From Thiotrichaceae bacterium (GTDB lineage Bacteria; Pseudomonadota; Gammaproteobacteria; Beggiatoales; Beggiatoaceae), in NCBI GenBank assembly GCA_028688145.1, contig JAQTYU010000004.1:16455-80454 (forward strand): a stretch of DNA of 64,000 nucleotides, in the 5' to 3' direction. This document shows, piece by piece, positions 46,733 through 55,586 of the stretch. The notes under the pieces were generated by a model. That model worked only from the letters and a program-made list of their open reading frames with translations. It did no database searches and was not told where the DNA came from. A program made the position numbers and the translations under genes. The stretch's first letter is position 1. Each line of letters starts with the position of its first letter.

Positions 46733-48019
46733 ATGACCCACGGACGCAAAGTTTCTATTATCGGTTTGGGCTATGTCGGTTTACCTGCCGCGCTCGCGTT
46801 TGCGAAGTTGGGGGCGGTGGTCGGCTTTGATATAAATTCCCAACGTATTAAAGAGCTGAATCAAGGCATTGACCATACCCATGAAGTGGGTTCTGAGGCG
46901 TGGCAAGCGGTCGATATTTTATTCACTGAAGATGCGACTCAATTAAAACGCGCTGATTTTCATATCATTGCCGTGCCAACTCCTGTGGATGCGGACAACC
47001 ATCCTGATTTATTGCCCGTGCTCAAAGCCTCGAAAACCGTGGGCAGTCAGTTGAAAGTAGGGGATATTGTGGTGTATGAATCCACGGTTTATCCCGGCGC
47101 GACTGAGGAAACTTGTATTCCTGTGTTAGAGCGTGAATCGGGTTTGAAATGTGGGCGTGATTTCAGCGTGGGTTATTCGCCCGAACGCATTAATCCTGGC
47201 GACAAAGTGCACACCTTCACCGCGATTAAAAAAGTGGTCTCGGGCTATGATGCGGAAACTTTGGAAATTGTGGCGCGGGTTTATGAATCGGTGATTGTGG
47301 CGGGGGTGCATCGTGCGCCGAGTATTAAAATTGCGGAAGCGGCAAAAGTCATTGAAAACACCCAGCGCGATATTAATATTGCCTTGATGAATGAATTAGC
47401 GATGATTTTCAATCGCATGGGTATTGATACCCATGATGTGTTGGCAGCAGCAGCGAGCAAGTGGAATTTTCTACCATTCACACCGGGTTTGGTGGGCGGG
47501 CATTGCATCGGGGTTGACCCGTATTATTTGGTGCACAAAGCGACTTTACTTGGACATCAGCCTGCGGTGATTCCTGCGGGGCGGGTGGTGAATGATGGTA
47601 TGGGTGAATTTATTGCCGAGCGGGTTTTGGAACATTTGGGGCGTTTGGGCTTTTTAGTGCCGTCCAGTGTGGTCACGATTTTGGGCTTGGCTTTTAAAGA
47701 AAACGTTTCCGATTTACGCAATACGCGGGTGATGGATATTGCACGGGCTTTGGAAAAACAAGGGGTGATGGTGCAAGTGCACGATCCTTTAGTGGATAGC
47801 GATGAAGCCTTGCATGAATATGGGATTAACTTGTGCTCTGAGGCTGCGTTAAAACCTGCGCATTGTGTCGTGCTCGCCGTGGCTCATGCTGAGTTTTTGG
47901 CGGGCGGTTGGGAATGGATTCAAAGTATTTTAGAAAAACGCAGCGGCGTGGTGATTGATGTAAAGGGCTGTTTGCCGCGTGAGTTGAAGCCTGAAGCGGT
48001 TTATTTGTGGCGGTTGTAG
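46733..48019 (+). CDS. Nucleotide-sugar (UDP-HexNAc) dehydrogenase, TviB/WbpO-like
   Basis: A 428-residue NAD-dependent enzyme making a UDP-uronic acid for surface polysaccharide. The Rossmann motif is IGLGYVGLPAALAFAKLG; the catalytic cysteine lies in FTPGLVGGHCIGVDPYYL, and the second Rossmann domain has LGLAFKENVSDLRNTRVMD. The GHCIGVDPYYL form is that of the VipA/TviB (UDP-N-acetylgalactosamine/glucosamine 6-dehydrogenase) branch rather than UDP-glucose dehydrogenase. It lies 10 bases after the transporter gene. No other polysaccharide genes accompany it. A terminator follows. Confidence 0.88.
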   Translation: MTHGRKVSIIGLGYVGLPAALAFAKLGAVVGFDINSQRIKELNQGIDHTHEVGSEAWQAVDILFTEDATQLKRADFHIIAVPTPVDADNHPDLLPVLKASKTVGSQLKVGDIVVYESTVYPGATEETCIPVLERESGLKCGRDFSVGYSPERINPGDKVHTFTAIKKVVSGYDAETLEIVARVYESVIVAGVHRAPSIKIAEAAKVIENTQRDINIALMNELAMIFNRMGIDTHDVLAAAASKWNFLPFTPGLVGGHCIGVDPYYLVHKATLLGHQPAVIPAGRVVNDGMGEFIAERVLEHLGRLGFLVPSSVVTILGLAFKENVSDLRNTRVMDIARALEKQGVMVQVHDPLVDSDEALHEYGINLCSEAALKPAHCVVLAVAHAEFLAGGWEWIQSILEKRSGVVIDVKGCLPRELKPEAVYLWRL

Positions 48020-48050
48020 AAAAAACTATTTCCACATTAAATGATTATTC

Positions 48051-48089
48051 AAGACCTGCTAGGTTTTAAAAACCTAGCAGGTCTTTTTT
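48051..48089. terminator. Strong bidirectional terminator
   Basis: AAGACCTGCTAGGTTTT and AAAACCTAGCAGGTCTT form a nearly loopless 15+ base hairpin followed by T residues on the plus strand, with A-rich sequence on the other side. It terminates both the UDP-sugar dehydrogenase gene and the convergent HigA-ImmA gene. Confidence 0.9.
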
Positions 48090-48104
48090 AGACACTATAA
48101 TGAG

Positions 48105-49358
48105 CTAAATACTGTCTACAGGAGAAATTTGATACTCGAATAATTTATAAACCTGCTTTCGTCCGAGCATTCCCGATAATAATCGCCAATCTCCACTCTC
48201 ATATCGAACACGCCCTGCAACAATCGCCTCGTGAATTCTTAACTCGGTGGCTAATTGTTTAGCATTTTCAGGGGTATATTCAAATCTAACTTCACTCTTA
48301 GCCCATTTTTCGAGTGGGATTAAAGCATTTTTAGCCGATTCATTAGCTTCTTTCTCAATAAATTGATTGGCGTGAACTTTATCGTCTAAATCATCCGTAA
48401 TATAAGAAATATCTTGATTTAAATGTTTCTGTACATGAATTAGTTCATGCAACAGTACAAACCAAAAATTATCTAAACGATCATGGCGCAAAGTTAATCC
48501 AACCACAGGAATATCGCCATCCATTAACGCTGCCCCATCAAGATAGGTTTTCGGAAAGTGGGGTTCTATCACAAGGGCAATGCCATGTTGGGCTAAAAAC
48601 TCTTGTGCCAGTAAAGGACCTTGTTCAAAACGAGACAGTCTGACTAATTCAGATAAGAACTCATCTGTGATCAATCCTGATTGATAAGTTCCCGATAAAT
48701 GAGCGGCTCGCGCCTTTTTAAGTACGCAGCCCAACCATGCTGTGAGTGCAAAATCATTCATGTTTTTGTCCCCATTTTGATGTTGGGGTGCTCGTAGAAA
48801 AGTCGGTGCTTTTCCTCGAATATTTAATGACTCAAAAAAGTTGCGCATTAACTCTTCTGCATAGTCCAGTAATTGAGCACCGCTAATAGACAAGGCACGT
48901 TGTTCTTTGAACTTATCAAAACATCCTCGCTTATCCAGCTCTGCAATAGGATACTGTGCATAATCCTCACAGGTTGGCATCTTCAGTTCATTCGCTAGAA
49001 TATTTGAATCAGCAATCAACACCTCGGCTGAAATGCCTAAACCTCGGTGTAATTGACGAATCATATTCAAACTTAAAGAACGTTTTCCAGATAATACTTC
49101 TGAGACTTTCGAGAGACTGCCAATATAAGGGATCAAATCTTTTTGGCGTAAACCCATTTGATCCATGCGAAATAAAATTGCATCAATGGGCGACACTTCA
49201 GGAGCTGGCACGTTTTTACGTTCATAATCTTCAATAATTAGTGCAAGCAATTCCAGTTCTGCCTCATCTGCTGAATTCTCTTCTGCATCCATTAACTCAG
49301 ACAGACGAGCCATTGCTTCATTGTAATCACTCTCTGTTTTGATGATTCGAGCTTTCAT
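48105..49358 (-). CDS. HigA-like antitoxin fused to ImmA/IrrE metallopeptidase
   Basis: A 417-residue protein. Residues ~1-115 resemble a HigA/XRE antitoxin: MKARIIKTESDYNEAMARL and DAEENSADEAELELLALIIEDYE, then an HTH (LRQKDLIPYIGSLSKVSEVLSGKR). The C-terminal ~200 residues have the ImmA/IrrE zinc-peptidase motif LLHELIHVQKH (HExxH). It lies 33 bases downstream of a HigB-type toxin gene on the same strand. A known mode for related systems is degradation of repressor or antitoxin by ImmA; fusion of the two functions in one chain suggests self-regulation of antitoxin level. That is inference. A strong terminator follows. Confidence 0.82.
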   Translation of the reverse strand: MKARIIKTESDYNEAMARLSELMDAEENSADEAELELLALIIEDYERKNVPAPEVSPIDAILFRMDQMGLRQKDLIPYIGSLSKVSEVLSGKRSLSLNMIRQLHRGLGISAEVLIADSNILANELKMPTCEDYAQYPIAELDKRGCFDKFKEQRALSISGAQLLDYAEELMRNFFESLNIRGKAPTFLRAPQHQNGDKNMNDFALTAWLGCVLKKARAAHLSGTYQSGLITDEFLSELVRLSRFEQGPLLAQEFLAQHGIALVIEPHFPKTYLDGAALMDGDIPVVGLTLRHDRLDNFWFVLLHELIHVQKHLNQDISYITDDLDDKVHANQFIEKEANESAKNALIPLEKWAKSEVRFEYTPENAKQLATELRIHEAIVAGRVRYESGDWRLLSGMLGRKQVYKLFEYQISPVDSI

Positions 49359-49391
49359 GTTTATCCCCTTGCTGAAGTATCTTTCAGGTAC

Positions 49392-49676
49392 TTAAAACTT
49401 TTTCTTGTTATATTCTTCATGAGTGCCAATCCATTCAATTTGTACCATATTTCTTTTATATTGAACTTTAACTACGAGACGGTAGTCATTGCCTTTAATA
49501 TTAAAAATTACTTTGTTGTTTTCCAAAAAACTTGCGGTTGCATAACGTTCTTTTATGTCTTGTGATGTGTTCCAATTTGAGTGTGTCACTTCGATTCGCC
49601 AAGCGTCGAGTGGTTTGCGTGCATTCGGGTGTTTTATTTGAAAATCGGTCAGTAACTTTTGCCCCAAGAGCTGCAT
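49392..49676 (-). CDS. higB: HigB-type toxin (mRNA interferase)
   Basis: A 94-residue toxin of the HigB family. The segments ARKPLDAWRIEVTHSNW, VIFNIKGNDYRLVVKV and the C-terminal IEWIGTHEEYNKK match HigB proteins that cleave ribosome-bound mRNA (catalytic Arg/His region near the C-terminus). AGGA precedes the ATG by about a dozen bases. The toxin comes first and the antitoxin second, the inverted order typical of HigBA. Promoter and operator lie immediately upstream at 49723-49751. Confidence 0.92.
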   Translation of the reverse strand: MQLLGQKLLTDFQIKHPNARKPLDAWRIEVTHSNWNTSQDIKERYATASFLENNKVIFNIKGNDYRLVVKVQYKRNMVQIEWIGTHEEYNKKKF

Positions 49677-49722
49677 TGCAACTTTTTCCTATTTGAGAGG
49701 TAGCTTTGTCTATATAGGCTTT

Positions 49723-49751
49723 AGTATACTTCCCATATTGGGAAGTATCAA
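49723..49751 (-). promoter_or_regulatory. HigBA promoter with palindromic operator in the spacer
   Basis: Reading the minus strand: TTGATA (49746-49751), a 17-base spacer, then TATACT (49723-49728), an excellent sigma-70 promoter. The spacer is mostly occupied by the perfect palindrome ATACTTCCCA-N3-TGGGAAGTAT (49726-49748). Bound antitoxin would therefore block RNA polymerase directly. The -10 element lies about 47 bases before the toxin start. Confidence 0.85.
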
Positions 49752-49866
49752 CGTAGAATATTTTATGGGAATAATTGAAATTTTAGCTTATACTAAGCCC
49801 CACTAGAAATAAGAGTATGATGCGATGCTTATAAACCCTACGCTTGCTATATAAATTGAGGATATT

Positions 49867-50913
49867 ATGGAATATTTAGGTTATTTTTGGGTTGCTTCTT
49901 TTATAACAATTGTGTTATCCACAGGCTTTTTAATTTCTACATTAATGTCTGGTGAGCACAAGAAAACATCTCAAATGATTTTTCTTGGTTTAATTATTAT
50001 GGGTTCTTGTGTGATGTCTTTTTTATACCTATTTCCCAGCGAAAGTAAGGATTGGTTACACACTTTTTCTGATATAGGTCAAGCATTTGGAGTTTTGAAT
50101 ACACTATTTAGTGGATTTGCATTTGTGGGGATTTACATAACATTTAAAACCCAAAGAGAACAACTAGAAGTGCAAAAAAGCGAATCAGCGATGCTGATGC
50201 TAAAAGAAAGTTTTTCTGAATTGAAAGCCTTAGGGGAACGTTATGAGTCTGAAATTAATGACTGTAGCGTCTACTTTAATAAATGCAAACCAATGGATAA
50301 TTTTACTGATCCTGTGCGTTTTTTTCTTGAAAAAAATGGCATTAGTTGTGCGGAACAACAAAGTTTTTGTACTTTGTTCAGACAAAGTTTATGGAGTATA
50401 TCTCAACGAGAACAAGCTCCAAGTCACCAATTGAGTAAAGCCGATTCTGATCTATTAGAGTCTTTATTAAAGAAATATAACTCTGATGAACATCTATATA
50501 TTTCGTACAATTTAGATCATACAAATACGTTATCTTCACTTGCGAAAAAAATGAATGGGGACTTCGGAAAAACTGTAAATTACAGACAAATTCGCAGTTA
50601 TCTCCGAAGCATTGAGATTGTTTTGAAAAGCTTTTTAGATAAAAAAACATCTTATCCCGAATTAGAAAATCTTTTTAGTATTTGGCAATGCTCACTTTCT
50701 GATGAACAGTTACATGTCATCTTTTATTTTGCCTTTTACTTTTATCCTCATATGGGAGAAACAGAACGACGCTTGGGAGAATTACTTGAAAAAAGCTCAT
50801 TATTTGAATACTTTCATGAGCGAATTGTTAATAGCCTGCTTGGTAGGATGGGAGTGGAATTTAGACCATTTACCGCAGAATGGTTTTTGGAAAGAAACAC
50901 TATACCAAGATGA
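49867..50913 (+). CDS. Putative phage abortive-infection protein (AbiC-like membrane protein)
   Basis: A 348-residue protein with two N-terminal hydrophobic helices (VASFITIVLSTGFLISTLM and MIFLGLIIMGSCVMSFLYL) and then SDIGQAFGVLNTLFSGFAFVGIYITFKTQREQLEVQ, the pattern of the putative AbiC family: a glycine-rich segment leading into a short coiled coil. The remaining ~240 residues are soluble and helical. GAGGA stands before the ATG. The family name rests on lactococcal AbiC; an anti-phage role is inferred, strengthened by the adjoining toxin-antitoxin module. Composition is AT-rich. Confidence 0.72.
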   Translation: MEYLGYFWVASFITIVLSTGFLISTLMSGEHKKTSQMIFLGLIIMGSCVMSFLYLFPSESKDWLHTFSDIGQAFGVLNTLFSGFAFVGIYITFKTQREQLEVQKSESAMLMLKESFSELKALGERYESEINDCSVYFNKCKPMDNFTDPVRFFLEKNGISCAEQQSFCTLFRQSLWSISQREQAPSHQLSKADSDLLESLLKKYNSDEHLYISYNLDHTNTLSSLAKKMNGDFGKTVNYRQIRSYLRSIEIVLKSFLDKKTSYPELENLFSIWQCSLSDEQLHVIFYFAFYFYPHMGETERRLGELLEKSSLFEYFHERIVNSLLGRMGVEFRPFTAEWFLERNTIPR

Positions 50914-51054
50914 TTGGATGTGCTGATTTGCGTATTATTTTGAGATTCCTAATCCTAAAAGATAAATCCACGAATAAATTAAAGACCATAGGCAACAGAT
51001 TCCGACTAAGCTAATATAGATAGATATTTTTATTAGTACGCATGAGTGAAAATA

Positions 51055-51705
51055 ATGTCGGTTCGCCCCCAATTAGTTCCCCCTGAGGGAGAGAAAAAAG
51101 TCCTACTGCATTCCTGTTGCGCCCCCTGCTCAGGCGAAGTCATGGAAGCGATGCTTGCCTCAGGGCTGGAATACACCATTTTTTTCTACAATCCCAATAT
51201 TCACCCCCTCAAAGAATATGAAATTCGCAAGCAGGAAAATATCCGCTTTGCCGAAAAATTTAATATTCCCTTCATTGATGCCGATTACGACAAAGACAAC
51301 TGGTTTGAACGCATCAAAGGCTTAGAAAATACTCCCGAGCGTGGCGAACGCTGCACCGTCTGTTTCGACATGCGCTTTGAACGCACCGCCTTATATGCCC
51401 ATGAAAATGGTTTCAAAGTTTTCACCAGCTCCCTCGGAATTTCGCGCTGGAAAGACATGAATCAGATCAATGGCGCAGGCACACGCGCCGCCCAACGTTA
51501 TCCCGACATGCAATACTGGACACACAACTGGCGCAAAGGCGGCGGCTCACAACGCATGATTGAAATTTCCAAACGCGAACAATTTTATCAACAAGAATAT
51601 TGTGGCTGCGCGTATTCTTTACGTGACACCAATCAATGGCGCATCGCCCAAGGCAAGCCCGTGATCAAACTGGGCGTAAAATACTACTCTGCTGACAAGG
51701 AATAA
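51055..51705 (+). CDS. queH: Epoxyqueuosine reductase QueH
   Basis: A 216-residue iron-sulfur enzyme (DUF208) that reduces epoxyqueuosine in tRNA to queuosine. Conserved cysteine motifs are [28 protein letters not shown] and [28 protein letters not shown] is also a signature. The ATG at 51055 is used; an upstream in-frame GTG at 51046 is possible. It is followed within five bases by ubiK; queE, an earlier enzyme in the same pathway, lies 2 kb downstream. Confidence 0.94.
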   Translation: MSVRPQLVPPEGEKKVLLHSCCAPCSGEVMEAMLASGLEYTIFFYNPNIHPLKEYEIRKQENIRFAEKFNIPFIDADYDKDNWFERIKGLENTPERGERCTVCFDMRFERTALYAHENGFKVFTSSLGISRWKDMNQINGAGTRAAQRYPDMQYWTHNWRKGGGSQRMIEISKREQFYQQEYCGCAYSLRDTNQWRIAQGKPVIKLGVKYYSADKE

Positions 51706-51709
51706 ACCC

Positions 51710-51979
51710 ATGATTTCCCCCAATCAATTTGAAAACCTGTTCAAACAAGTCACCGACCACTTGCCTGCTGGCATGGTGAATTTACAGCAAGATTTTGAAA
51801 AAAATCTGCGCGCCGCGATGGAAGCCGCCTTTCATCACATGAATTTAGTTACCCGTGAAGAATTCGAAGTGCAAACTGCTTTATTAAGCCGCACCCGCGC
51901 CCAATTAGAAGCCTTAGAAAGCAAAGTTGCCAAACTCGAAAATCCCAATGCGGTAGAAATGAATCACATCAGCGACTAA
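51710..51979 (+). CDS. ubiK: Ubiquinone biosynthesis accessory factor UbiK
   Basis: An 89-residue protein of the UbiK/YqiC (BMFP) family, an accessory factor for aerobic ubiquinone synthesis. It has an amphipathic N-terminal half (LFKQVTDHLPAGMVNLQQDF) and a C-terminal coiled coil (EEFEVQTALLSRTRAQLEALESKVAKLE in part). Position just before comM is conserved in many gammaproteobacteria. Confidence 0.92.
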   Translation: MISPNQFENLFKQVTDHLPAGMVNLQQDFEKNLRAAMEAAFHHMNLVTREEFEVQTALLSRTRAQLEALESKVAKLENPNAVEMNHISD

Positions 51980-51991
51980 GTTTTCAGCAAC

Positions 51992-53512
51992 GTGACCACA
52001 CTCGCCATCGTCCATAGTCGTGCCCAAGTCGGCATTCACGCCCTGCCTGTCACCATTGAAGTGCATCTGACCAATGGGCTGCCCGCGCTTTCCATTGTGG
52101 GTTTGCCAGAAACTGCGGTCAAAGAAAGCAAGGATCGGGTGCGCAGTGCGCTGATGAATTCGCATTTCGTGTTCCCGATGCAACGCATTACCATCAATCT
52201 CGCGCCTGCCGACTTGCCCAAAGAAGGCGGGCGTTTTGATTTGGCAATTGCGATTGGGATTCTTGCCGCTTCTAATCAAATTCCTGATGAATATTTGCAA
52301 GATTATGAATTTGTCGGTGAACTGGCTCTGAGTGGTGAAATTCGCAGCATACGCGGAGCATTACCCGTCGCCTTGGCAGCCCGCAACGCCCAGCGAAAAA
52401 TCGTTTTACCCGCAGAAAATGCCGCAGAAGCCGCCTTAGTCAAACATGCCCAAATTTTACCAATTCGGCATTTAAACGAAATTTATCAGCATTTACAAGG
52501 TACTGCGAGCATTCCGCTATTTTCCAAAGCGGCTGCAAATTTTGATGAAGACCTTCCCCAACTGCGTTATTTAGCCGATTTAGACGAAGTGCGCGGGCAA
52601 CATCATGCCAAACGCGCGTTAGAAGTGGCGGCGGCGGGGGGACATAATTTGCTCATGGTGGGACCGCCGGGCACGGGTAAAACCATGTTAGCCAGTCGCT
52701 TGCCGACCATTTTGCCGCCGATGAGTGAAGAAGAAGCTTTGCAAAGTGCGACGCTGGCATCGATTGCAAACAGTGGATTTAATCCGCAAAACTGGGGAAT
52801 TCGTCCGTTTCGTGCGCCACATCACACTGCTTCTGGTGTGGCGTTGGTGGGTGGTGGCAGTCAGCCGCGCCCCGGCGAGGTGTCTTTGGCGCATCACGGC
52901 GTACTATTTTTAGATGAACTGCCCGAATTTGATCGGCGGGTATTGGAAATGCTGCGTGAGCCTTTGGAATCGGGGCACATTGTGATTTCTCGTGCTGCCC
53001 AACAGGCAGAATTTCCCGCCCATTTTCAATTAATTGCCGCAATGAATCCTTGTCCTTGCGGACATTTAGGCGATACTTTGCACCCCTGCCATTGTTCCCC
53101 CGAGATGGTGAAACGCTATCGCGCCAAAATTTCAGGGCCTTTGCTCGACCGCATTGATTTACATATTGAAGTGCCGAATTTGCCACGCACCCAATTGCGT
53201 GAAGATGGGCAACGCGAACCCAGTCACACGGTGCGGGAACGGGTGGTTGCGGCGCGACAATGTCAATTAGCGCGTTTTGGAAAACCCAATAGCCAACTGG
53301 GCAATCGTGAAGTGGAAAGCGCGTGTCAGCTCGCTCCGCAAGATGAACGTTTATTAGATATGGCAATTCAACAATTGGGTTTGTCAGCGCGGGCGTGGTA
53401 TCGAATTTTGAAAGTGGCGCGAACAGTGGCAGATTTGCAAGGCAGTGAGAATATTCAAACCCCGCATTTAACCGAAGCAATTACCTATCGGCGTTTAGAA
53501 CGTAAGTTGTAA
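51992..53512 (+). CDS. comM: ComM/YifB family AAA+ ATPase (Mg-chelatase-like)
   Basis: A 506-residue hexameric helicase of the YifB/ComM family, which promotes branch migration in natural transformation. It starts with GTG at 51992, giving LAIVHSRAQVGIHALPVTIEVHLTNGLPALSIVGLPE; Walker A is MVGPPGTGKTM, Walker B VLFLDELPEFDRRVLEMLREP, sensor segment IAAMNPCPCGHLGD with the cysteine-rich loop (CPCGH...CHCSPEM) and a C-terminal lid. It overlaps no neighbour and lies 12 bases after ubiK. Confidence 0.94.
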   Translation: MTTLAIVHSRAQVGIHALPVTIEVHLTNGLPALSIVGLPETAVKESKDRVRSALMNSHFVFPMQRITINLAPADLPKEGGRFDLAIAIGILAASNQIPDEYLQDYEFVGELALSGEIRSIRGALPVALAARNAQRKIVLPAENAAEAALVKHAQILPIRHLNEIYQHLQGTASIPLFSKAAANFDEDLPQLRYLADLDEVRGQHHAKRALEVAAAGGHNLLMVGPPGTGKTMLASRLPTILPPMSEEEALQSATLASIANSGFNPQNWGIRPFRAPHHTASGVALVGGGSQPRPGEVSLAHHGVLFLDELPEFDRRVLEMLREPLESGHIVISRAAQQAEFPAHFQLIAAMNPCPCGHLGDTLHPCHCSPEMVKRYRAKISGPLLDRIDLHIEVPNLPRTQLREDGQREPSHTVRERVVAARQCQLARFGKPNSQLGNREVESACQLAPQDERLLDMAIQQLGLSARAWYRILKVARTVADLQGSENIQTPHLTEAITYRRLERKL

Positions 53513-53525
53513 ATTGTCTCAAGAT

Positions 53526-53644
53526 TGTCTGAATCAGGATTCACAGGATTAAAGGATTTTCAGGATGAAAAAAAGCGAAACCTCATTTTTTATCGGGGTT
53601 AATCCTGTTAAATTCGGATAATCCTGTAAATCCTGATTCAGACA
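53526..53644. repeat. MITE-like inverted-repeat element between comM and queE
   Basis: A 119-base element whose ends are 26-base inverted repeats with 25 matches: left TGTCTGAATCAGGATTCACA... (53526-53551) and right ...AAATCCTGATTCAGACA (53619-53644). The interior shows repeated AGGATT-type units. No protein coding is visible. It may form a large hairpin in RNA and act as an end of the comM transcript. Confidence 0.75.
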
Positions 53645-53781
53645 TTTCTCCCATCCAGTTATCATCATAATTGGAATCATGTCAAAATACCCGCTTTACA
53701 CTCCCTATACTAATTAATGACTATCGTCCTTCAAGGACTGGCAGTCATGAGAATACCTTTTATAAATTCTTAGGATGACAG

Positions 53782-54420
53782 ATGTCCTACACGGTTAAAG
53801 AAATTTTTTACACCTTACAAGGCGAAGGCGCGCGCACGGGACGGGCTGCGGTATTTTGCCGCTTTGCAGGCTGCAATTTGTGGTCAGGGCGAGAATCGGA
53901 TCGCGCCACCGCTGTTTGCCAATTTTGTGATACTGATTTTATTGGTGTTGACGGCACGGGCGGCGGCAAGTTTGCAAACGCGGCAAGCTTAGCGCAGACA
54001 ATTGCGAGTGCGTGGCAGGCGGTGGATAATAATGCGCCGCGTTATGTGGTTTTGACGGGCGGCGAGCCTTTATTGCAATTAGATAACGCGCTGATTGAAG
54101 CTTTACATCAACAAGGCTTTGAAATTGCGATAGAAAGTAATGGCACTTTACCCGTACCGCACGGCGTGGATTGGATTTGTATCAGTCCGAAAGCGAATAG
54201 CGTATTGCAACAAACTTGGGGCGATGAATTAAAACTAGTTTATCCACAAGCCTTGGCGAAACCTGAACGCTTTATTAATTTAGGTTTTCAACACTTCTTT
54301 TTGCAGCCGATGGCGGGTGCGGCACAGGCTGAAAACACGCGCCATTGCATTACCTATTGTCTTGCTCATCCGCAATGGCAGCTCAGTTTACAAACCCATA
54401 AATTATTAAATATTCCCTAA
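53782..54420 (+). CDS. queE: 7-carboxy-7-deazaguanine synthase QueE
   Basis: A 212-residue radical-SAM enzyme that forms the deazaguanine ring in queuosine synthesis. The start VKEIFYTLQGEGARTGRAAVFCRF is characteristic, and the cluster cysteines are arranged as C(x14)CxxC in FAGCNLWSG...VCQFCDTDF, as in QueE of this type. VVLTGGEPLLQ is the GGEP motif. QueH is encoded 2 kb upstream, so two steps of the same pathway lie in this region. Confidence 0.93.
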   Translation: MSYTVKEIFYTLQGEGARTGRAAVFCRFAGCNLWSGRESDRATAVCQFCDTDFIGVDGTGGGKFANAASLAQTIASAWQAVDNNAPRYVVLTGGEPLLQLDNALIEALHQQGFEIAIESNGTLPVPHGVDWICISPKANSVLQQTWGDELKLVYPQALAKPERFINLGFQHFFLQPMAGAAQAENTRHCITYCLAHPQWQLSLQTHKLLNIP

Positions 54421-54426
54421 AGTTTC

Positions 54427-54510
54427 ACTGCGCCCCCAACCCCCTAAAGGGGGCTAAAGACAAAGATTAAAGCGGTTTTAAGTCCCCTTTAGGGGATTTA
54501 GGGGCGCAGT
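54427..54510. repeat. GCGCCCC/GGGGCGC palindromic repeat (copy d, intact)
   Basis: An 84-base element with inverted ends ACTGCGCCCC and GGGGCGCAGT, plus inner inverted pieces CCCCCTAAAGGGGG and CCCCTTTAGGGG. Related copies occur at 8517-8882, 20191-20274, 39239-39480 and 60846-60938. It lies between queE and a hypothetical gene, 38 bases before the latter. Confidence 0.8.
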
Positions 54511-54548
54511 TGCAATCAAATAAATTAATCTAAAATGAGGAGTTAGCA

Positions 54549-55577
54549 ATGTCAGGAATGCCCCCCGAAGCCGAATTAGCGGCAGAAAGCTTAATCTCAG
54601 CCGATGGTGAAATACGGAATTTTACCTACAGCCGCCAAGATGCTTTAGCCATCCAAAATGCAAATTATCGGCATCGCTATTTAGAACTGGAAGAACTGTT
54701 GGAATATGCGGTCGAAATGGGGAAATTAACCCCCGATATTTCTTTAGAAGAAATCAAGAGTCTAAAAAAGCTGTTTTTTTATACGCCCTCACATCAATCC
54801 GATGTGGCGACGCTGTGTCGTGCCGAGGCGCAATTAGAATGGCATTATAATCAGATTGCAGTTTTAGTCGCCCCCGTCACCAGTTGCACCTTGCGCGCAA
54901 CCTCCGAAGATTATCCTGTGGTGCGTAAATCACGCCTTGCCGCCTATTTTCTAGGTGATGCTTCCGTTGCTAGCAATTGCTTTCGGCAAATGTTGTGGAT
55001 TGCCATGGTCTTGGTGGGTTTGATGTTTTATTTCCGTCTGTTTGGCGAACCCAACACCATCCATTACATGGACCCCTTCCTATTTGGCGCAGTGGGTTCA
55101 TTGATTTATCTCTACAAAGTTTTAAATGAATGTCACACCAACCGCACTTTTGACCCCAGCAAAATGACCACCGACAGATTGCGTTTATTCATGGGCGCAT
55201 TGTCAGGCGGGCTGATTGTCAATTTATTTGATCCTTCGATCATTTCAGGGGTGAATGAAGTCGCACAAGCGGGCGCAACTGCTCAAAAAAGTTCCACTTT
55301 TTCTGCCGCCGCCTTAGGATTTCTCGCAGGTTACAGCGTAGATTTCTTCTACGGCACACTGGATCGTCTAATTAAAAATCTATTGCCCCCCCGCGACACC
55401 CCCGATGTCGTCAACACCAACGCAGTCATGCCCTCACTTTCGATGATTCCAAAACCTGCTCCGATTTCTCCAGCACCCAGCGTTACGCCCGAACCCGCTT
55501 CAATTCCTGTGCCTGAAATCACGCCTGTTGCCGCCCCAGCAGAGCCAGCCCCCGAAACTAAAACGGTTCACAGCTAG
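54549..55577 (+). CDS. Hypothetical membrane protein with Pro/Ala-rich tail
   Basis: A 342-residue protein without a recognised family. The first ~140 residues are soluble and helical (LELEELLEYAVEMG, ISLEEIKSLKKLFF); four hydrophobic segments follow between about 150 and 270 (MLWIAMVLVGLMFYFRLF, MDPFLFGAVGSLIYLYKVL, LRLFMGALSGGLIVNLF, AAALGFLAGYSVDFFYG). The last ~55 residues are Pro/Ala-rich and low complexity (SPAPSVTPEPASIPVPE). GAGG precedes the ATG. It lies between a repeat and the pst genes and ends before a clear terminator; function is unknown. Confidence 0.7.
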   Translation: MSGMPPEAELAAESLISADGEIRNFTYSRQDALAIQNANYRHRYLELEELLEYAVEMGKLTPDISLEEIKSLKKLFFYTPSHQSDVATLCRAEAQLEWHYNQIAVLVAPVTSCTLRATSEDYPVVRKSRLAAYFLGDASVASNCFRQMLWIAMVLVGLMFYFRLFGEPNTIHYMDPFLFGAVGSLIYLYKVLNECHTNRTFDPSKMTTDRLRLFMGALSGGLIVNLFDPSIISGVNEVAQAGATAQKSSTFSAAALGFLAGYSVDFFYGTLDRLIKNLLPPRDTPDVVNTNAVMPSLSMIPKPAPISPAPSVTPEPASIPVPEITPVAAPAEPAPETKTVHS

Positions 55578-55586
55578 GATTGAACT

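Noticed and set aside
52779..53480. Long open frame (233 codons) antisense to comM
   Set aside because: Its composition follows from the codon pattern of comM; comM motifs are intact and there is no ribosome-binding site or family resemblance.
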